Below, piece after piece: positions 43,006 to 52,956 of a stretch of DNA of 64,000 nt. A program made the position numbers and the translations under genes. The notes beneath the pieces are model-generated. The model had not been told where the DNA came from. It saw only the letters and a program-made list of their open reading frames with translations, and did no database searches. Positions within the stretch are counted from its first letter, which is position 1. Each line of letters opens with the position of its first letter. Source of the DNA: CAZJAH01 sp964544155 (GTDB taxonomy: Bacteria > Bacteroidota > Ignavibacteria > Kapaibacteriales > UBA2268); NCBI GenBank assembly GCA_964544155.1, contig CAZJAH010000005.1, positions 1 through 64,000 on the forward strand. The letters run 5' to 3'.

Positions 43006-43743
43006 TTACTCAACAGCTATAGCGCTGATATCAGAGGATATTTGGATTGATTCGCTGCCGCCTGCTACGACATTGAATCTGAATGTAGCAGCATAATTAC
43101 CGGCTTCACCGGGCTTGAAACTCACAAACATCTGCTTTGGTGAATTACTGTTGATAATAAAAGGAAAGTCTGTTTCAACTTTGAAATTAGAATAATCATT
43201 ATTCATGCCGATATCATCTATTCTGACTTCCATTCCCGTATGATTATAAATATTTATTGCCTGGATATGCAGATTATTAACCTTGCGCTGGCCGAAATTA
43301 AGATCGCTGATAAAAACAGGCGGCGCGGATGCCTTTACATTATATTTCAATGATGTCAGGTCATTGAAGTATATCTGTTGAGAAATATCGCCGGGTGATA
43401 CTGCTTTAAATAAAAGCAGCAGGGTATCTGTATCGCCAATATAATCTCTTGGTTCGAGAGTAAAAGGCAGGGAATCCCTTAGCTGGATCTCTGCATTACC
43501 TGATTCGGCATGAAATTCAGTAATTTCAAGTTCACCCATGGTTATATTTTTAATAATTATTTTCTGCAAATAGAAATTATTAACATTAACAACTCCAAAA
43601 TCAATCGTACCGGGCTGAATTTCAATAGGTTTCTGATTATTACTAACCCTGTTTGCCTGTACATCAGTAGGCGATTTGCAGGCTGCCAGAGCGATCATGG
43701 CTATGGCAGCAGCGAGCATCAATATATGCTTTACGGCTATCAT
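43006..43743 (-). CDS. Lipoprotein with two immunoglobulin-like (ASH-type) repeats
   Basis: Predicted lipoprotein of 245 residues. The signal ends with a lipobox LAAC, giving a mature N-terminal cysteine. The body contains two related beta-sandwich units, one beginning GTIDFGVVNVNNFYLQKI (about 47-) and one LNFGQRKVNNLHIQAINI (about 145-), resembling the ASH/DUF1573 or choice-of-anchor type folds. The start is the ATG at 43743, which overlaps the stop of the anti-sigma gene (TGATG); an in-frame GTG just before is less likely. Last gene of the sigma/anti-sigma operon, so it may be part of the signal path or a target. Confidence 0.72.
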   Translation of the reverse strand: MIAVKHILMLAAAIAMIALAACKSPTDVQANRVSNNQKPIEIQPGTIDFGVVNVNNFYLQKIIIKNITMGELEITEFHAESGNAEIQLRDSLPFTLEPRDYIGDTDTLLLLFKAVSPGDISQQIYFNDLTSLKYNVKASAPPVFISDLNFGQRKVNNLHIQAINIYNHTGMEVRIDDIGMNNDYSNFKVETDFPFIINSNSPKQMFVSFKPGEAGNYAATFRFNVVAGGSESIQISSDISAIAVE

Positions 43744-44984
43744 CACAAATTGACCCTGATGCCGGCCGTTAACCCTGCCTTATCACTATTGAAGGTATTA
43801 CCTGAGAAGAAATACCAAAGGCGGGTATATTCTAAAGCTCCGTAAACTGAGATCTTGCCAGTACGTATTAACTCTGCTCCGATCATGGGCCTGATAAGAG
43901 GCCCTACTTCCGTGCCTCCAACTAATATTCGCGCGAATGGCTGCAGATTAACAATATCAAATTCTGCTACCGACCCGAAATCGTACTGGTAATATAATCC
44001 TCCCCAAAATCCCAGATAGTTAATATTTTCGTCAACAAAGATATTATCAACTTTCCCGCTGTAATTCATCATGAAATTTTCCTGGCCTACTTCTACTCCG
44101 AGAGAATTATTTTCGTCGAATTGATATGCAAGGCTGATCCCCATATTGTTTATGGTTGGTTCTGAAAGCGGTGCAACATCATTACCGTTAATAGGGTTTG
44201 TAAAATTATATCTGAATTGCAGGGAGAAATTCCTGATATATTGCCCGTAATTTCTATATTCAATCGGCATATTAGGCTGAGGCCTCTCAACAGTATTGAT
44301 CGAAAGCTGCTCACGGCGGGAATTCGAATAAGTAAGCATGGCTATTTCCGGCTGTATTACAGGCATGCCGGGTTGCAAGCTTACATTGTCGTTCGCCTTT
44401 TCGGTTTTGGGATTGTTAAGGGAGGCCTGCGCTTTATTCGCCGCTTTATTAGTGCCTGCTGAAAGGCTTTGGCTTATTTCCGAAGGAGCCGCGGTAGTCA
44501 GTGACGCCGGTTCGGTATAATTGATTTCAGGCCTGTCTGATGATTTATCTTCAAACGATTGTATAAGTGGCTCAAGATCTTTAGATGCAAGTTCAGCCTG
44601 TAGATTATCATCGGCCGTATTAAATATCAAATACGCCCCCAAAAAAGCGAGCAATGCCGACATACCTGCTATAAAAGGCTTACCGGCAAAAAAACCTCCC
44701 TGACTACCGGATGAACCGCCTGCGGGGGTATCGGTTGTTCCGCCTGAAGCCAGGCCCGTACTCATTAGGATATTTTGTTTAAGGGCTGCCGGCGGCTGAC
44801 TCATCGAGCCTTTGTACATATTCTTAATTAGCACGTGCTCCCTCATTTCAGACTGAAGCTCCGGATTCTGTGCCATATCGAAAAAGAGCTGTTCAGCGTC
44901 AGGGCCTGATAGCTCGCCATCAAGGAAAGCTATCAACTTTTCCGAATTTGTGAGAAATTCACCGTTATTATGTAACTGGTCCAT
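43743..44984 (-). CDS. Hybrid anti-sigma/outer-membrane-barrel-like protein
   Basis: 413-residue protein encoded 15 nt after the ECF sigma gene. Residues about 1-75 are a helical anti-sigma-like domain (LIAFLDGELSGPDAEQL) without the zinc H-x3-C-x2-C motif. A low-complexity Gly/Ser stretch (78-97) is followed by one transmembrane helix (about 102-121), a disordered Ala/Asn/Ser-rich linker (to about 245), and a C-terminal region of about 165 residues with alternating beta strands ending in AGLTAGIRVNL, like an outer-membrane barrel. Such an inner-membrane anchor plus barrel in one chain suggests an envelope-spanning sensor. Families of this kind occur in Bacteroidota, as I recall, but the mechanism is not established. 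Confidence 0.75.
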   Translation of the reverse strand: MDQLHNNGEFLTNSEKLIAFLDGELSGPDAEQLFFDMAQNPELQSEMREHVLIKNMYKGSMSQPPAALKQNILMSTGLASGGTTDTPAGGSSGSQGGFFAGKPFIAGMSALLAFLGAYLIFNTADDNLQAELASKDLEPLIQSFEDKSSDRPEINYTEPASLTTAAPSEISQSLSAGTNKAANKAQASLNNPKTEKANDNVSLQPGMPVIQPEIAMLTYSNSRREQLSINTVERPQPNMPIEYRNYGQYIRNFSLQFRYNFTNPINGNDVAPLSEPTINNMGISLAYQFDENNSLGVEVGQENFMMNYSGKVDNIFVDENINYLGFWGGLYYQYDFGSVAEFDIVNLQPFARILVGGTEVGPLIRPMIGAELIRTGKISVYGALEYTRLWYFFSGNTFNSDKAGLTAGIRVNL

Positions 44985-44999
44985 TATATTTAACCATTA

Positions 45000-45578
45000 T
45001 TATAGATTATTATTTTTTTCACTTTTAAAATCTTTCATATACGGAGCCATAAGCTCTTTGATTTTATTTCTTGCTCTGTATATTCTTATTCTTATTACCG
45101 GCATTGTTGTATTCAGAGTTTCAGCGATATCTTTATAAGACATATCGAAATATTCTTTTAGAATTATTACTTCTCTGTACTGATCCGGCAGATCCTCTAT
45201 AGCTGTTTCGAGCAGGTCGGCAAGCTCTTTTTTATCATAATTTGTGTCATAAGTGGGAAAATGAAAATCCTCTAAAGGAACGTTATCATTATGTTTTTTA
45301 ACTTTCTCATTAAGGCAGAGATTTCTCGCTATCCTCACCAAATATCCCGCTACGTTGGACATGGGCCTGTCAACCTGAGCACTTTCGTAAAATCTTGTAA
45401 ATGTTTCCTGAAAAATATCTTCTGCTAGCTCCTGATTATTCAATATTTTCCGGCAATAGTTATATAGTTTGGTTGAATACCTTTCGTATAGCTCATCAAA
45501 CGCTGCCTTTGCCGAGGTTTTGTTCTTCAGCAGAGCATACAGCTGTTCATCGCTTTTATGTTTTAATTCATTTTTCAT
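45000..45578 (-). CDS. ECF-family RNA polymerase sigma factor
   Basis: Extracytoplasmic-function sigma factor of 192 residues. Region 2 is visible (FDELYERYSTKLYNYCRKIL and EDIFQETFTRFYESAQ) and region 4 has ALEDLPDQ-like residues followed by VIILKEYFDMSYKDIAETL and a recognition helix IRIRIYRARNKIKELM. It leads the operon with the hybrid anti-sigma and lipoprotein genes, the standard layout for an envelope-stress or surface-sensing system. The target promoter was not identified in the window. Confidence 0.93.
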   Translation of the reverse strand: MKNELKHKSDEQLYALLKNKTSAKAAFDELYERYSTKLYNYCRKILNNQELAEDIFQETFTRFYESAQVDRPMSNVAGYLVRIARNLCLNEKVKKHNDNVPLEDFHFPTYDTNYDKKELADLLETAIEDLPDQYREVIILKEYFDMSYKDIAETLNTTMPVIRIRIYRARNKIKELMAPYMKDFKSEKNNNL

Positions 45579-45758
45579 TTATTGATCTTAGTCAAATAAA
45601 AGCTTTTTATTGACTTAACAGTTTCTACAATTAATAAACAGTTGAATATAACATTTGTCACATTTTTTAAACGTTTTTTTAGTTTTTTTTATTAAATCAT
45701 TTGAGCCATGCCTAAATTTTAGTAAAAACCTTAAGCGGCAATTCCATAAAAATCGAAA

Positions 45759-45780
45759 GGGCTGCCATTTGGCAGCCCGT
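45759..45780 (-). terminator. Terminator-like hairpin after the type IX cargo gene
   Basis: GGGCTGCC and GGCAGCCC form an 8-bp stem around four bases, ten nt past the stop on the minus strand, then TTTCGATTTTT. It separates the T9SS gene from the sigma operon. Confidence 0.75.
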
Positions 45781-45788
45781 AATTTTAA

Positions 45789-48700
45789 TCATTTCGTGAT
45801 CTGTATTTTAATACCGGATAATTTTCCTTTGTGCCTAATCATCAGGAAATATAGTCCCGAGCTTAGCCCGGACGATTCTATTTGAAATCTGTGGCTGGCC
45901 GCGGCCGTATAGCCTTTTGCAATTTCTTTAACCTTTAAGCCATTCAGATCATTCAGGTATATTTTGTAATCTCCGCTGCTGCCGAATCTTATTTCAATAT
46001 CTGAAACCTCATTTACTGGATTAGGATTTACTGAAAGTTCAATGCCGATTGCTTCCGGCTGTTTCACACTTTGACCCGGCTCGGAAATTGGGATGCTGCC
46101 GTCTGTCTTATAATTATAAGTGTTGGAGTTGGTATTGTTCCAGTTATAGGGCACTAACATGAAAGTATAATTGGAATAATTATCTTCGGCAGCAATAACG
46201 AAGCTTTCTGCATCCGGATTAATTATAACGGCCATAACCATGCTATTGCCGATCATATTCCCGCTCAGGTATGATTTGCCGTCTTCGGGGAGTTCTTCGG
46301 GTATTTGCCCGTCCCTGCCAATTATAATATATCCTTTTGCATTACCGATTGAGGCAGCGGGAGGAAAATTGAAAACCACATCATCGCCTATTATTGCAGA
46401 AAAGCTATCGGCGTGGGATTCAGGTTCCGGGGAAAATGTCCAGAATGATTCTGCTTTGCCATAGCCCGTGCCGCCGTTATTAATAGCGTAAGCCCTGACT
46501 GAATATCGTTTTTGCGGTTCCAGTTCATCAATATCTACCGAGTAAGCGCCTGCCTGATATTCTCCTGTTTCACTTATTAGTGTTACTCCTTCATCGCCGA
46601 TGAATTTACCCTGTAAGTCGTAATCGTAATAAATTACACCTCTCTCATAAGCACTCTCTCCTCCGGTAGCATTTATCTCAGCTTCGATAATAACTGAAGA
46701 AGAGCTGATCACATTGGCATTTAAAGTAACGACTCCCGGAGGGCCCGGAAATGTGGTTGCCGTGGTTTGCGGTACTTCGCCGTCAGTTTTGTAATCAATA
46801 TCATCATCATTATTGCTATACGGATACACATAGAATGTGTATTCTGTGTTGCCGTATAATCCGTTTATAGTACTAGAATTTGACCCCCCGAAGTAATCCA
46901 CGTTCGCAAAACCAATTCCATCACTGAAATCACTGTCATCATCGTAAGGTATGCCGTCTTCAATAAGGGGCATTTCAGTGCCTGTTTCTACGATTACGAC
47001 TAGATATTTATCCGGTACAGGCGGAACAACGGATTCCTGCCAAAGCAGCTTAATGCTGTCAGAACTGATCACTTCAGTAATAAGTGTTGTTACATGCTCT
47101 GCAGGTTCTTCTTTTAAAGTTGTTCCTGAAAGTTCAGGTAATTCTCCGTCAAGTTTGTAATTGATGGCATCGCCTGTATTTGTGTAGGGATATATCCTGA
47201 TGTTGTATTCTCCGCCTGAAAGAAGTCCTGTTATTTCAAAATCGATCATGCCGCTTTTATGATCAATATTATAGGCCACTATTCCGTCGGAAACATCACT
47301 GTCATCGGTGATCGGCAGTCCGTCTTCAACGACCGGCCATGAAGATGCCTGAGATGACCTGGTAAGTATCAGATAAGAATGAGGAATAACTCCACCAAAA
47401 GACCCTCTGAATCTTAAAGTTAATGATGTTTGCGACCTTGCAGTAATAGAATAGTCGGTTACATGGTTGGAAGGTTCGGCTTCGTATGTCTTGAATGATA
47501 CTTCCGGTGCATCATTTGGATTAAAGTTGATATCCACGCTATTATTTGTATAAGCAACTATCTTGGCTCCGAAATTCGTATTAGGATCAAGATTATCAAA
47601 GGAATAGCTCGTTACATCTTCATCATAATCGATGTAAACAACAAAATGATTAAAATGCCAGTTTGTATCTGTTGGAATTTCCGTGCCGTCGGCAAATGAA
47701 GCATATGAGCTGGCTCCTCTTTTTCCAAGAAGCAGATAGCCGTCCGGCAGCACCTCTCCTGTTGAATGTTCCCATTCAACTGTCGCGCTATTAGAACCTA
47801 CTGTAACTAATCTCAGTTCAGCCGGATTAGATGAAGGCTGTTCTTTTAGTTCAGTCAGCCTGTAAACTCCATTATCTTTTGAAGCAGCATAAACTTCTTG
47901 ATCGATTACTGATAATTCGTAAACAGCAGATGATATTTCATTTAAATTGTAGTCTTCCCAGCTGGAGCCTTTGTCTGTACTTCTCATCACTCCCAGTTCT
48001 GTGGCAATAAACAAAAATCCCTTATTAACTACCAGGCTATTAACCTCTGCCCCGCCGATGCCGTTATTGATTTCGACCCAGTTAGCGGCTTTGTCGGTGG
48101 ATTTAAATACTCCGTCCTGTGTTACCGCGTATAGGGTGTCATTATCCCGATCGAGGTCTATTACATTTAATGAAGTCAGGCCGTTATTGTGAGAAGTCCA
48201 GTTCAATCCGGTGTTTGTACTTCTGAAAATCCCCTGGGCCGTTGCTATATAGTAAAAAGTGTCCATGATGATTAGCGAATAAATATCGATTGTGGGCAGC
48301 CCTGAATTGATCCCCGACCAAACAACGCCATTATCTGTGGATTTGAACAGTCCCCCTAAATTGCATGAGACATACAGAATGCTTTCGTAATGCTGTATGT
48401 TGTTTATTTTGTTTGAACCAAGTCCGATATTAACCTGCGACCAGTTATTACCATCGATACTTTTGTACAAACCGTTGGTTTCAGTTCCGATATAATAATA
48501 TCCATCTATGCCTAATGAAGAAAGATAACTTACATTATTATCGGCCAGATGAGTCTTTTTCCACTGTTTGCCTTTATTATCTGAAACAAACACTCCTTCC
48601 TGATCGGTTCCTGTAAAAATAACATTAGAATATCCGCCGACCGTAGTCGAGCTGTATCTGTTAATTATCGAAGCTACTAAATCCCAATTGCTCGAAACCG

Positions 48701-49595
48701 GGTCAAATTTAACAATACCATTTTCAACCACCGCGAAAGGAACATCGGTAACAACCATATCCTCAGGTGATGAAAGCGCGGCGACAGACGTGCCTGACCA
48801 CGAAGCTCCGGTATTTGTGGATTTATAGACCGTAGTAGATGACAGCGCGTAATAAGTATTTGATTTAAGCTCAATATCAATAATAGGATTCAAAGACCCC
48901 GAATTAGTATTAGTCCAGGTCTGGCCATGGTCAGAGGATCTGTAAATTATACCTGAAGCCGCGCCTGCCAAAACTATCGAACCGTTATAATTAACGCAGC
49001 GGAGATCTTTATCAGTCATACCCTGGCTTGCGTCCATCCAATCCGATCCATTATTTGATGATCGAAACATTCCATTTTCTGTGGCAGCAAATACCCAGTC
49101 TCCGGATTTAACAACCTGACGGACATCGTCGCTTGCCAGGCCATTATCAAGAAGATCCCATGATTGCCCAACGTCATTCGACCTCAGCACACCTGAATTA
49201 GTAGCAACAAAAATGCTAAATTCGTACTTGGAAATGCCTGCTAAAGTATAAGCCTGCGGTGAATGTACGCTTACCCAGGAGTTTCCGTTATTGGTGGATT
49301 TAAATATCCCCCCGTCGTGTGTAGTTAAAAATAATTTATTATCCTGCTGAACAAATCCCGTGATTTCATAGCCGTTCGCATCCTGGGAAATATTCATCCA
49401 AAGTGATCCTCCATCTGTTGACTTATAGACGTCACCGGTATAAGTCCCCGCGAATATTTCATCCCCGAATACTGCAATTGCGGTAAATTTAGTCTCCGAA
49501 ATATTCCTTATCCACTGCTGAGCGGATAACTCTTGTGTTATAAAGCTTAAGCTCATAAGAGCCAATAAGAATAAACCGAGTTGAACTCTTTTCAT
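45789..49595 (-). CDS. Large secreted propeller/FN3-like protein with type IX sorting domain
   Basis: 1268-residue exported protein with a signal peptide (about 1-24). Residues about 25-590 contain about twelve repeats of the form hydrophobic-(K/R)-S-(T/N)-(D/N)-x-G-x-x-W (VYKSTDGGSLW, IFKSTNNGNSW, VFKSTDKAANW and so on), typical of BNR/Ycf48-like propellers. Residues about 595-1170 carry about four fibronectin-III-like units, three of them with a related IPxxDDSDxSDG stretch. The C-terminus (about 1185-1268), with SVNPNPVNE and SSGLYFLMI, is a Por/type IX sorting domain. It should be exported across the outer membrane and attached or released. No enzyme motif seen. Confidence 0.9.
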   Translation of the reverse strand: MKRVQLGLFLLALMSLSFITQELSAQQWIRNISETKFTAIAVFGDEIFAGTYTGDVYKSTDGGSLWMNISQDANGYEITGFVQQDNKLFLTTHDGGIFKSTNNGNSWVSVHSPQAYTLAGISKYEFSIFVATNSGVLRSNDVGQSWDLLDNGLASDDVRQVVKSGDWVFAATENGMFRSSNNGSDWMDASQGMTDKDLRCVNYNGSIVLAGAASGIIYRSSDHGQTWTNTNSGSLNPIIDIELKSNTYYALSSTTVYKSTNTGASWSGTSVAALSSPEDMVVTDVPFAVVENGIVKFDPVSSNWDLVASIINRYSSTTVGGYSNVIFTGTDQEGVFVSDNKGKQWKKTHLADNNVSYLSSLGIDGYYYIGTETNGLYKSIDGNNWSQVNIGLGSNKINNIQHYESILYVSCNLGGLFKSTDNGVVWSGINSGLPTIDIYSLIIMDTFYYIATAQGIFRSTNTGLNWTSHNNGLTSLNVIDLDRDNDTLYAVTQDGVFKSTDKAANWVEINNGIGGAEVNSLVVNKGFLFIATELGVMRSTDKGSSWEDYNLNEISSAVYELSVIDQEVYAASKDNGVYRLTELKEQPSSNPAELRLVTVGSNSATVEWEHSTGEVLPDGYLLLGKRGASSYASFADGTEIPTDTNWHFNHFVVYIDYDEDVTSYSFDNLDPNTNFGAKIVAYTNNSVDINFNPNDAPEVSFKTYEAEPSNHVTDYSITARSQTSLTLRFRGSFGGVIPHSYLILTRSSQASSWPVVEDGLPITDDSDVSDGIVAYNIDHKSGMIDFEITGLLSGGEYNIRIYPYTNTGDAINYKLDGELPELSGTTLKEEPAEHVTTLITEVISSDSIKLLWQESVVPPVPDKYLVVIVETGTEMPLIEDGIPYDDDSDFSDGIGFANVDYFGGSNSSTINGLYGNTEYTFYVYPYSNNDDDIDYKTDGEVPQTTATTFPGPPGVVTLNANVISSSSVIIEAEINATGGESAYERGVIYYDYDLQGKFIGDEGVTLISETGEYQAGAYSVDIDELEPQKRYSVRAYAINNGGTGYGKAESFWTFSPEPESHADSFSAIIGDDVVFNFPPAASIGNAKGYIIIGRDGQIPEELPEDGKSYLSGNMIGNSMVMAVIINPDAESFVIAAEDNYSNYTFMLVPYNWNNTNSNTYNYKTDGSIPISEPGQSVKQPEAIGIELSVNPNPVNEVSDIEIRFGSSGDYKIYLNDLNGLKVKEIAKGYTAAASHRFQIESSGLSSGLYFLMIRHKGKLSGIKIQITK

Positions 49596-49741
49596 AACTT
49601 TCTCCCCAAATATTAAAAAGCAGATAATATTGTATTATAGTATATATCATTCTTTGCAATCAGGTACAGCTATCCCTTAATGAACAATAATACGTAAAAT
49701 AATGAAATATTTTCAATAATTATGCTTTGATTATGAAAATA

Positions 49742-51808
49742 TCATGATGAGGGCAGTTCAAAACAGAAAGAACTGCCTTTACCGGGCGTGCTTTCTACTT
49801 TAATTTCTCCATCGTGCTTTTCAATAAATTCTTTGCAGAGTATAAGTCCCAGTCCGGTTCCTTTTTCCTGATTTGTCCCGTCTGTTGTATGGGTTTTATC
49901 AAGTCTGAATAGTTTTGCCAAGTCTTCTTCACTAATGCCGACGCCGGTATCCTGCACACACAGGCCAAGCTTATTTCCATTCTTTTGAGTCTGTCCGATT
50001 ATGACTTTTCCGCCTTCGCCGGTAAATTTGACGGCATTTGAAATAAGGTTACGCATGACTGTGGAGATCATATTAGGATCAGCATAGGCATAAGCATCTT
50101 CGGGCAATTTGTTTTCAATGTCAATTTTTTTTGTTTTAATATTCATCTTCAGAACGTCTAAAACATTAGCTGTTATATTATAAACATTTACATTCTCAGG
50201 GCGGTATTCTATCCTGCCGGTTTGCGAACGCGACCATATAAGCAGATTATTCAGAAGTTCATACAAGCGCTTCGAAGATGTATGAAGTTCATCTAGGAAA
50301 TCATCCATTTCTTCATGCGAAAAATCTTTGTAATCATTTTTGAGTACTTCGGCTATGTTGATGAAAGCGCCTAGAGGATTCTTAAGGTCATGAGCTATGA
50401 TTGAAAAGAATCTGTCTTTGGTGTCATTCAGAGTTTGGAGGTTATCTCCGTATTCCTTAAGTTTTTGATTTGCTTCATTAAGCTGCCGGTTTTTAATTGC
50501 CAGTTCTTTAGAATGCTTTTTATTTTCTCTTAGCAGCAGGTACAAATTAAATGCTATTATCAATACAAGGGAAATAATAACATATAGAAAGGTTCTGATA
50601 TTACTTTCGTTTTCCCGGCTGGCCTTTAGGGCAATGATCTCTTTTTCCTTGTTTTCGGTATCATACATCATTTTCAATTGTTCAAACTGGCGGTTACGCT
50701 CGATATTGAAGAGTGTGTCGCTGATATCGGCAAATTTGTTAAGATAATGAATCGCGGAATCCTTCATATTTTTCTTTACATAAAAGTCAGCTCTGGTTTT
50801 ATAATAATTTGACAAAGGATAAATGTCGCTGTTGTTTTCAAGTATACTGCCGGCGATATCAAGATAGTATTGTGCTGAATCAAGTTTATTTAGATTTACA
50901 TAATTCATTCCAATATTTGATGCGGTAATTGCATGAGTGATATAGTTTTTCATTTTTTTTGAATACCGCATCGATTCCTGTGCTATTTTAAGAGCTTCAT
51001 CGGTTTCACCCTTTTTGAAAAGGATATTGCTAATATTGCCTGTAATTTTGGAATAAAAAATAAAATTACTTGCGTCGAGCGTGTATCTCGCGGCTTTTCT
51101 GTAATTATTCAAAGCTTCATCCCTGTTTCCTTTTTTCTGATGGAGCATTCCGAGATTTGAATATGTACCGGCTAAGCGCGATCTGTGATCAATGACTTTG
51201 CCTATTTGAAGAGCTTTGTTAAAATACTGTTCGGCCCTTTGATAATCTCTGGTTTCATAATAAAGCAAGCCTAAATCATTATAGATCATACCATAGATTT
51301 TCAGAGTTTTATAATTATCCTCATCCGGCGCCCTTAGATCATAATCATCTAAAATATTCTCTATTTCATTTTCAGGATATACTTTCAGTGCTTTGAGAAA
51401 AAATTCCATTGAGTGAGTATAATGGCCTCTAACCTGCTCTATCAGGGCAAGTTGTGAATAAGTAAATGCTGCGGCCTGTTTATCGTCAATCGATAATGCT
51501 GTTTCATTGGCAAGAATCAGATATTCTGAAGCTTTATTGATGCTGTCTATTGAGTTGTAATTAGCGCCAATATTTGCCAAAGCTTTTATTTCGGCCTTTT
51601 TATCACCGGATTCAATGGCAGCTTTGTATGCTTTTTGGTAAAATTCCTGACTTTTATCAATATTATTACTCGCGTAATAGAGCCCCGAATCCAGCAGAGT
51701 GCCTGCGTTAAGGCCGTCTGATAGCCCTGAGCCGGGGTTTGGATTTTTCTCAGTACAGGATATCAGCGTTATAAATATAACAAGAGAAACAGAAATTCTA
51801 TAAAACAT
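49742..51808 (-). CDS. Histidine kinase with periplasmic TPR sensor region
   Basis: 688-residue sensor kinase. The N-terminus looks like a lipoprotein signal (lipobox LISC at about 15-18) and is followed by about seven TPR repeats (about 40-370), one transmembrane helix (about 405-425), a coiled coil (about 430-470), the H-box FFSIIAHDLKNPLG and the HATPase domain (NAVKFTGEG, GVGISEEDLAKLF, GTGLGLILCKEF). The cysteine lipobox in front of a membrane-crossing kinase is odd; the cysteine may simply follow a signal-like segment. No response regulator is adjacent, so it is an orphan kinase. Confidence 0.9.
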   Translation of the reverse strand: MFYRISVSLVIFITLISCTEKNPNPGSGLSDGLNAGTLLDSGLYYASNNIDKSQEFYQKAYKAAIESGDKKAEIKALANIGANYNSIDSINKASEYLILANETALSIDDKQAAAFTYSQLALIEQVRGHYTHSMEFFLKALKVYPENEIENILDDYDLRAPDEDNYKTLKIYGMIYNDLGLLYYETRDYQRAEQYFNKALQIGKVIDHRSRLAGTYSNLGMLHQKKGNRDEALNNYRKAARYTLDASNFIFYSKITGNISNILFKKGETDEALKIAQESMRYSKKMKNYITHAITASNIGMNYVNLNKLDSAQYYLDIAGSILENNSDIYPLSNYYKTRADFYVKKNMKDSAIHYLNKFADISDTLFNIERNRQFEQLKMMYDTENKEKEIIALKASRENESNIRTFLYVIISLVLIIAFNLYLLLRENKKHSKELAIKNRQLNEANQKLKEYGDNLQTLNDTKDRFFSIIAHDLKNPLGAFINIAEVLKNDYKDFSHEEMDDFLDELHTSSKRLYELLNNLLIWSRSQTGRIEYRPENVNVYNITANVLDVLKMNIKTKKIDIENKLPEDAYAYADPNMISTVMRNLISNAVKFTGEGGKVIIGQTQKNGNKLGLCVQDTGVGISEEDLAKLFRLDKTHTTDGTNQEKGTGLGLILCKEFIEKHDGEIKVESTPGKGSSFCFELPSS

Positions 51809-51906
51809 AGTTTATTAGCGAAGCAATGAAAAAAACCTGAAATTATGCAATTTTTATCAATAAAAAATAACTTTCAGTTTAATTATCGAAATATTTAAGA
51901 AGAAAT

Positions 51907-52956
51907 TTAGTTTGCTAAAGGTTCGATCATTACGCCTTTTCCCAGAGCCGGTATAATGAACTCATTGAGGCTAATACCCTGTTTGATCAGCTCATCGCGA
52001 AGGTCATAAACAGGCTGTAGGCGCATATCGTCTGCCTGCTGGAATGATCCGAAATGAATACCCATGCTCAGTACCGATTGCAGGTCCCGGTGCGCCATTA
52101 CAGCTTCCACCGGCGATACATGCACGGGGTACATAAACCACCTGGGAATATAAGCTCCTATAGGTATCATTGAAAAACGAAATTTGCCGTATCTTTCGTT
52201 TAACTCACGAAAATGTATGCCGTAGCCGGTATCTCCCGCGAAGTAAACAGGGCCGCCTTTGGTTTCGAACACAAAGCCGCCCCAGAGGGTTTTATTTCTG
52301 TCGCATATTCCCCTGTTCGAAAAATGCCTGGCTGGCACAAAGCTGTAATCCATGCCTTTAACTGTATGGCTCTGCCACCAGTCAAGCTCAAGAACATTTG
52401 TCATCCCCTGTTCAATGAGATAGTCCTTATTGCCGAGTCCCGCCACGATCACAGGCTGCCACTTTTCATCGATTTTTTTTAAAGTGCTGATATCCATGTG
52501 ATCATAATGATTGTGACTAATTACTACCAGATCAATTCGGGGAAGATCTTCGAGGCGGATCCCCGGCGGCCTTTTGCGAACAGGGCCGGCGAAAAATACT
52601 GGGCTTACTCTATCCGAATAGACAGGATCGGTAAGTATATTAACTCCGTCTGCCTGTAAAAGTAATGTTGAATGATTTATATGCGTTACCCTCAGGCTGC
52701 CGTCTTCTACTGATTCCGGAGGCGCGGGCCCGGGTTCGGATTCGATCCAGGGGTGCCATTGCGGCCTTTGCCTTGTAATGAACCAGCCCATAAGATCCCA
52801 TAAGCTGTGCTTTTTTGTATCATCGTAATTAACAAATTCCTCTCCATTAAAATGGCCTGACTCAGGCCCTTCATATTCCGAGCCGGAAAAGGTGCAGCAT
52901 GAACTCAATAAAATAGAAATACCTGTAATTAGTAAGGTGAATTTTACAATTTTCAT
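51907..52956 (-). CDS. Metallo-beta-lactamase-fold hydrolase lipoprotein (NAPE-PLD-like)
   Basis: 349-residue predicted lipoprotein (signal, then LLSSC near residue 19) with a metallo-beta-lactamase fold. The metal motif SHNHYDHMD (H-x-H-x-D-H) is clear; further ligands are expected in HFSNRGICD and FAGDTGYG, the latter a typical D-T-G. The N-terminal W-rich segment and the ending resemble N-acylphosphatidylethanolamine phospholipase D-like and UlaG-like proteins. Its surface location would suit lipid or phosphodiester cleavage; the substrate is unknown. Confidence 0.87.
   Translation of the reverse strand: MKIVKFTLLITGISILLSSCCTFSGSEYEGPESGHFNGEEFVNYDDTKKHSLWDLMGWFITRQRPQWHPWIESEPGPAPPESVEDGSLRVTHINHSTLLLQADGVNILTDPVYSDRVSPVFFAGPVRKRPPGIRLEDLPRIDLVVISHNHYDHMDISTLKKIDEKWQPVIVAGLGNKDYLIEQGMTNVLELDWWQSHTVKGMDYSFVPARHFSNRGICDRNKTLWGGFVFETKGGPVYFAGDTGYGIHFRELNERYGKFRFSMIPIGAYIPRWFMYPVHVSPVEAVMAHRDLQSVLSMGIHFGSFQQADDMRLQPVYDLRDELIKQGISLNEFIIPALGKGVMIEPLAN

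Noticed and set aside
45789..49595. Sialidase activity for the T9SS cargo
   Set aside because: The W-ending repeats look like BNR/Ycf48 repeats, but no sialidase Arg triad or nucleophile motif could be found.
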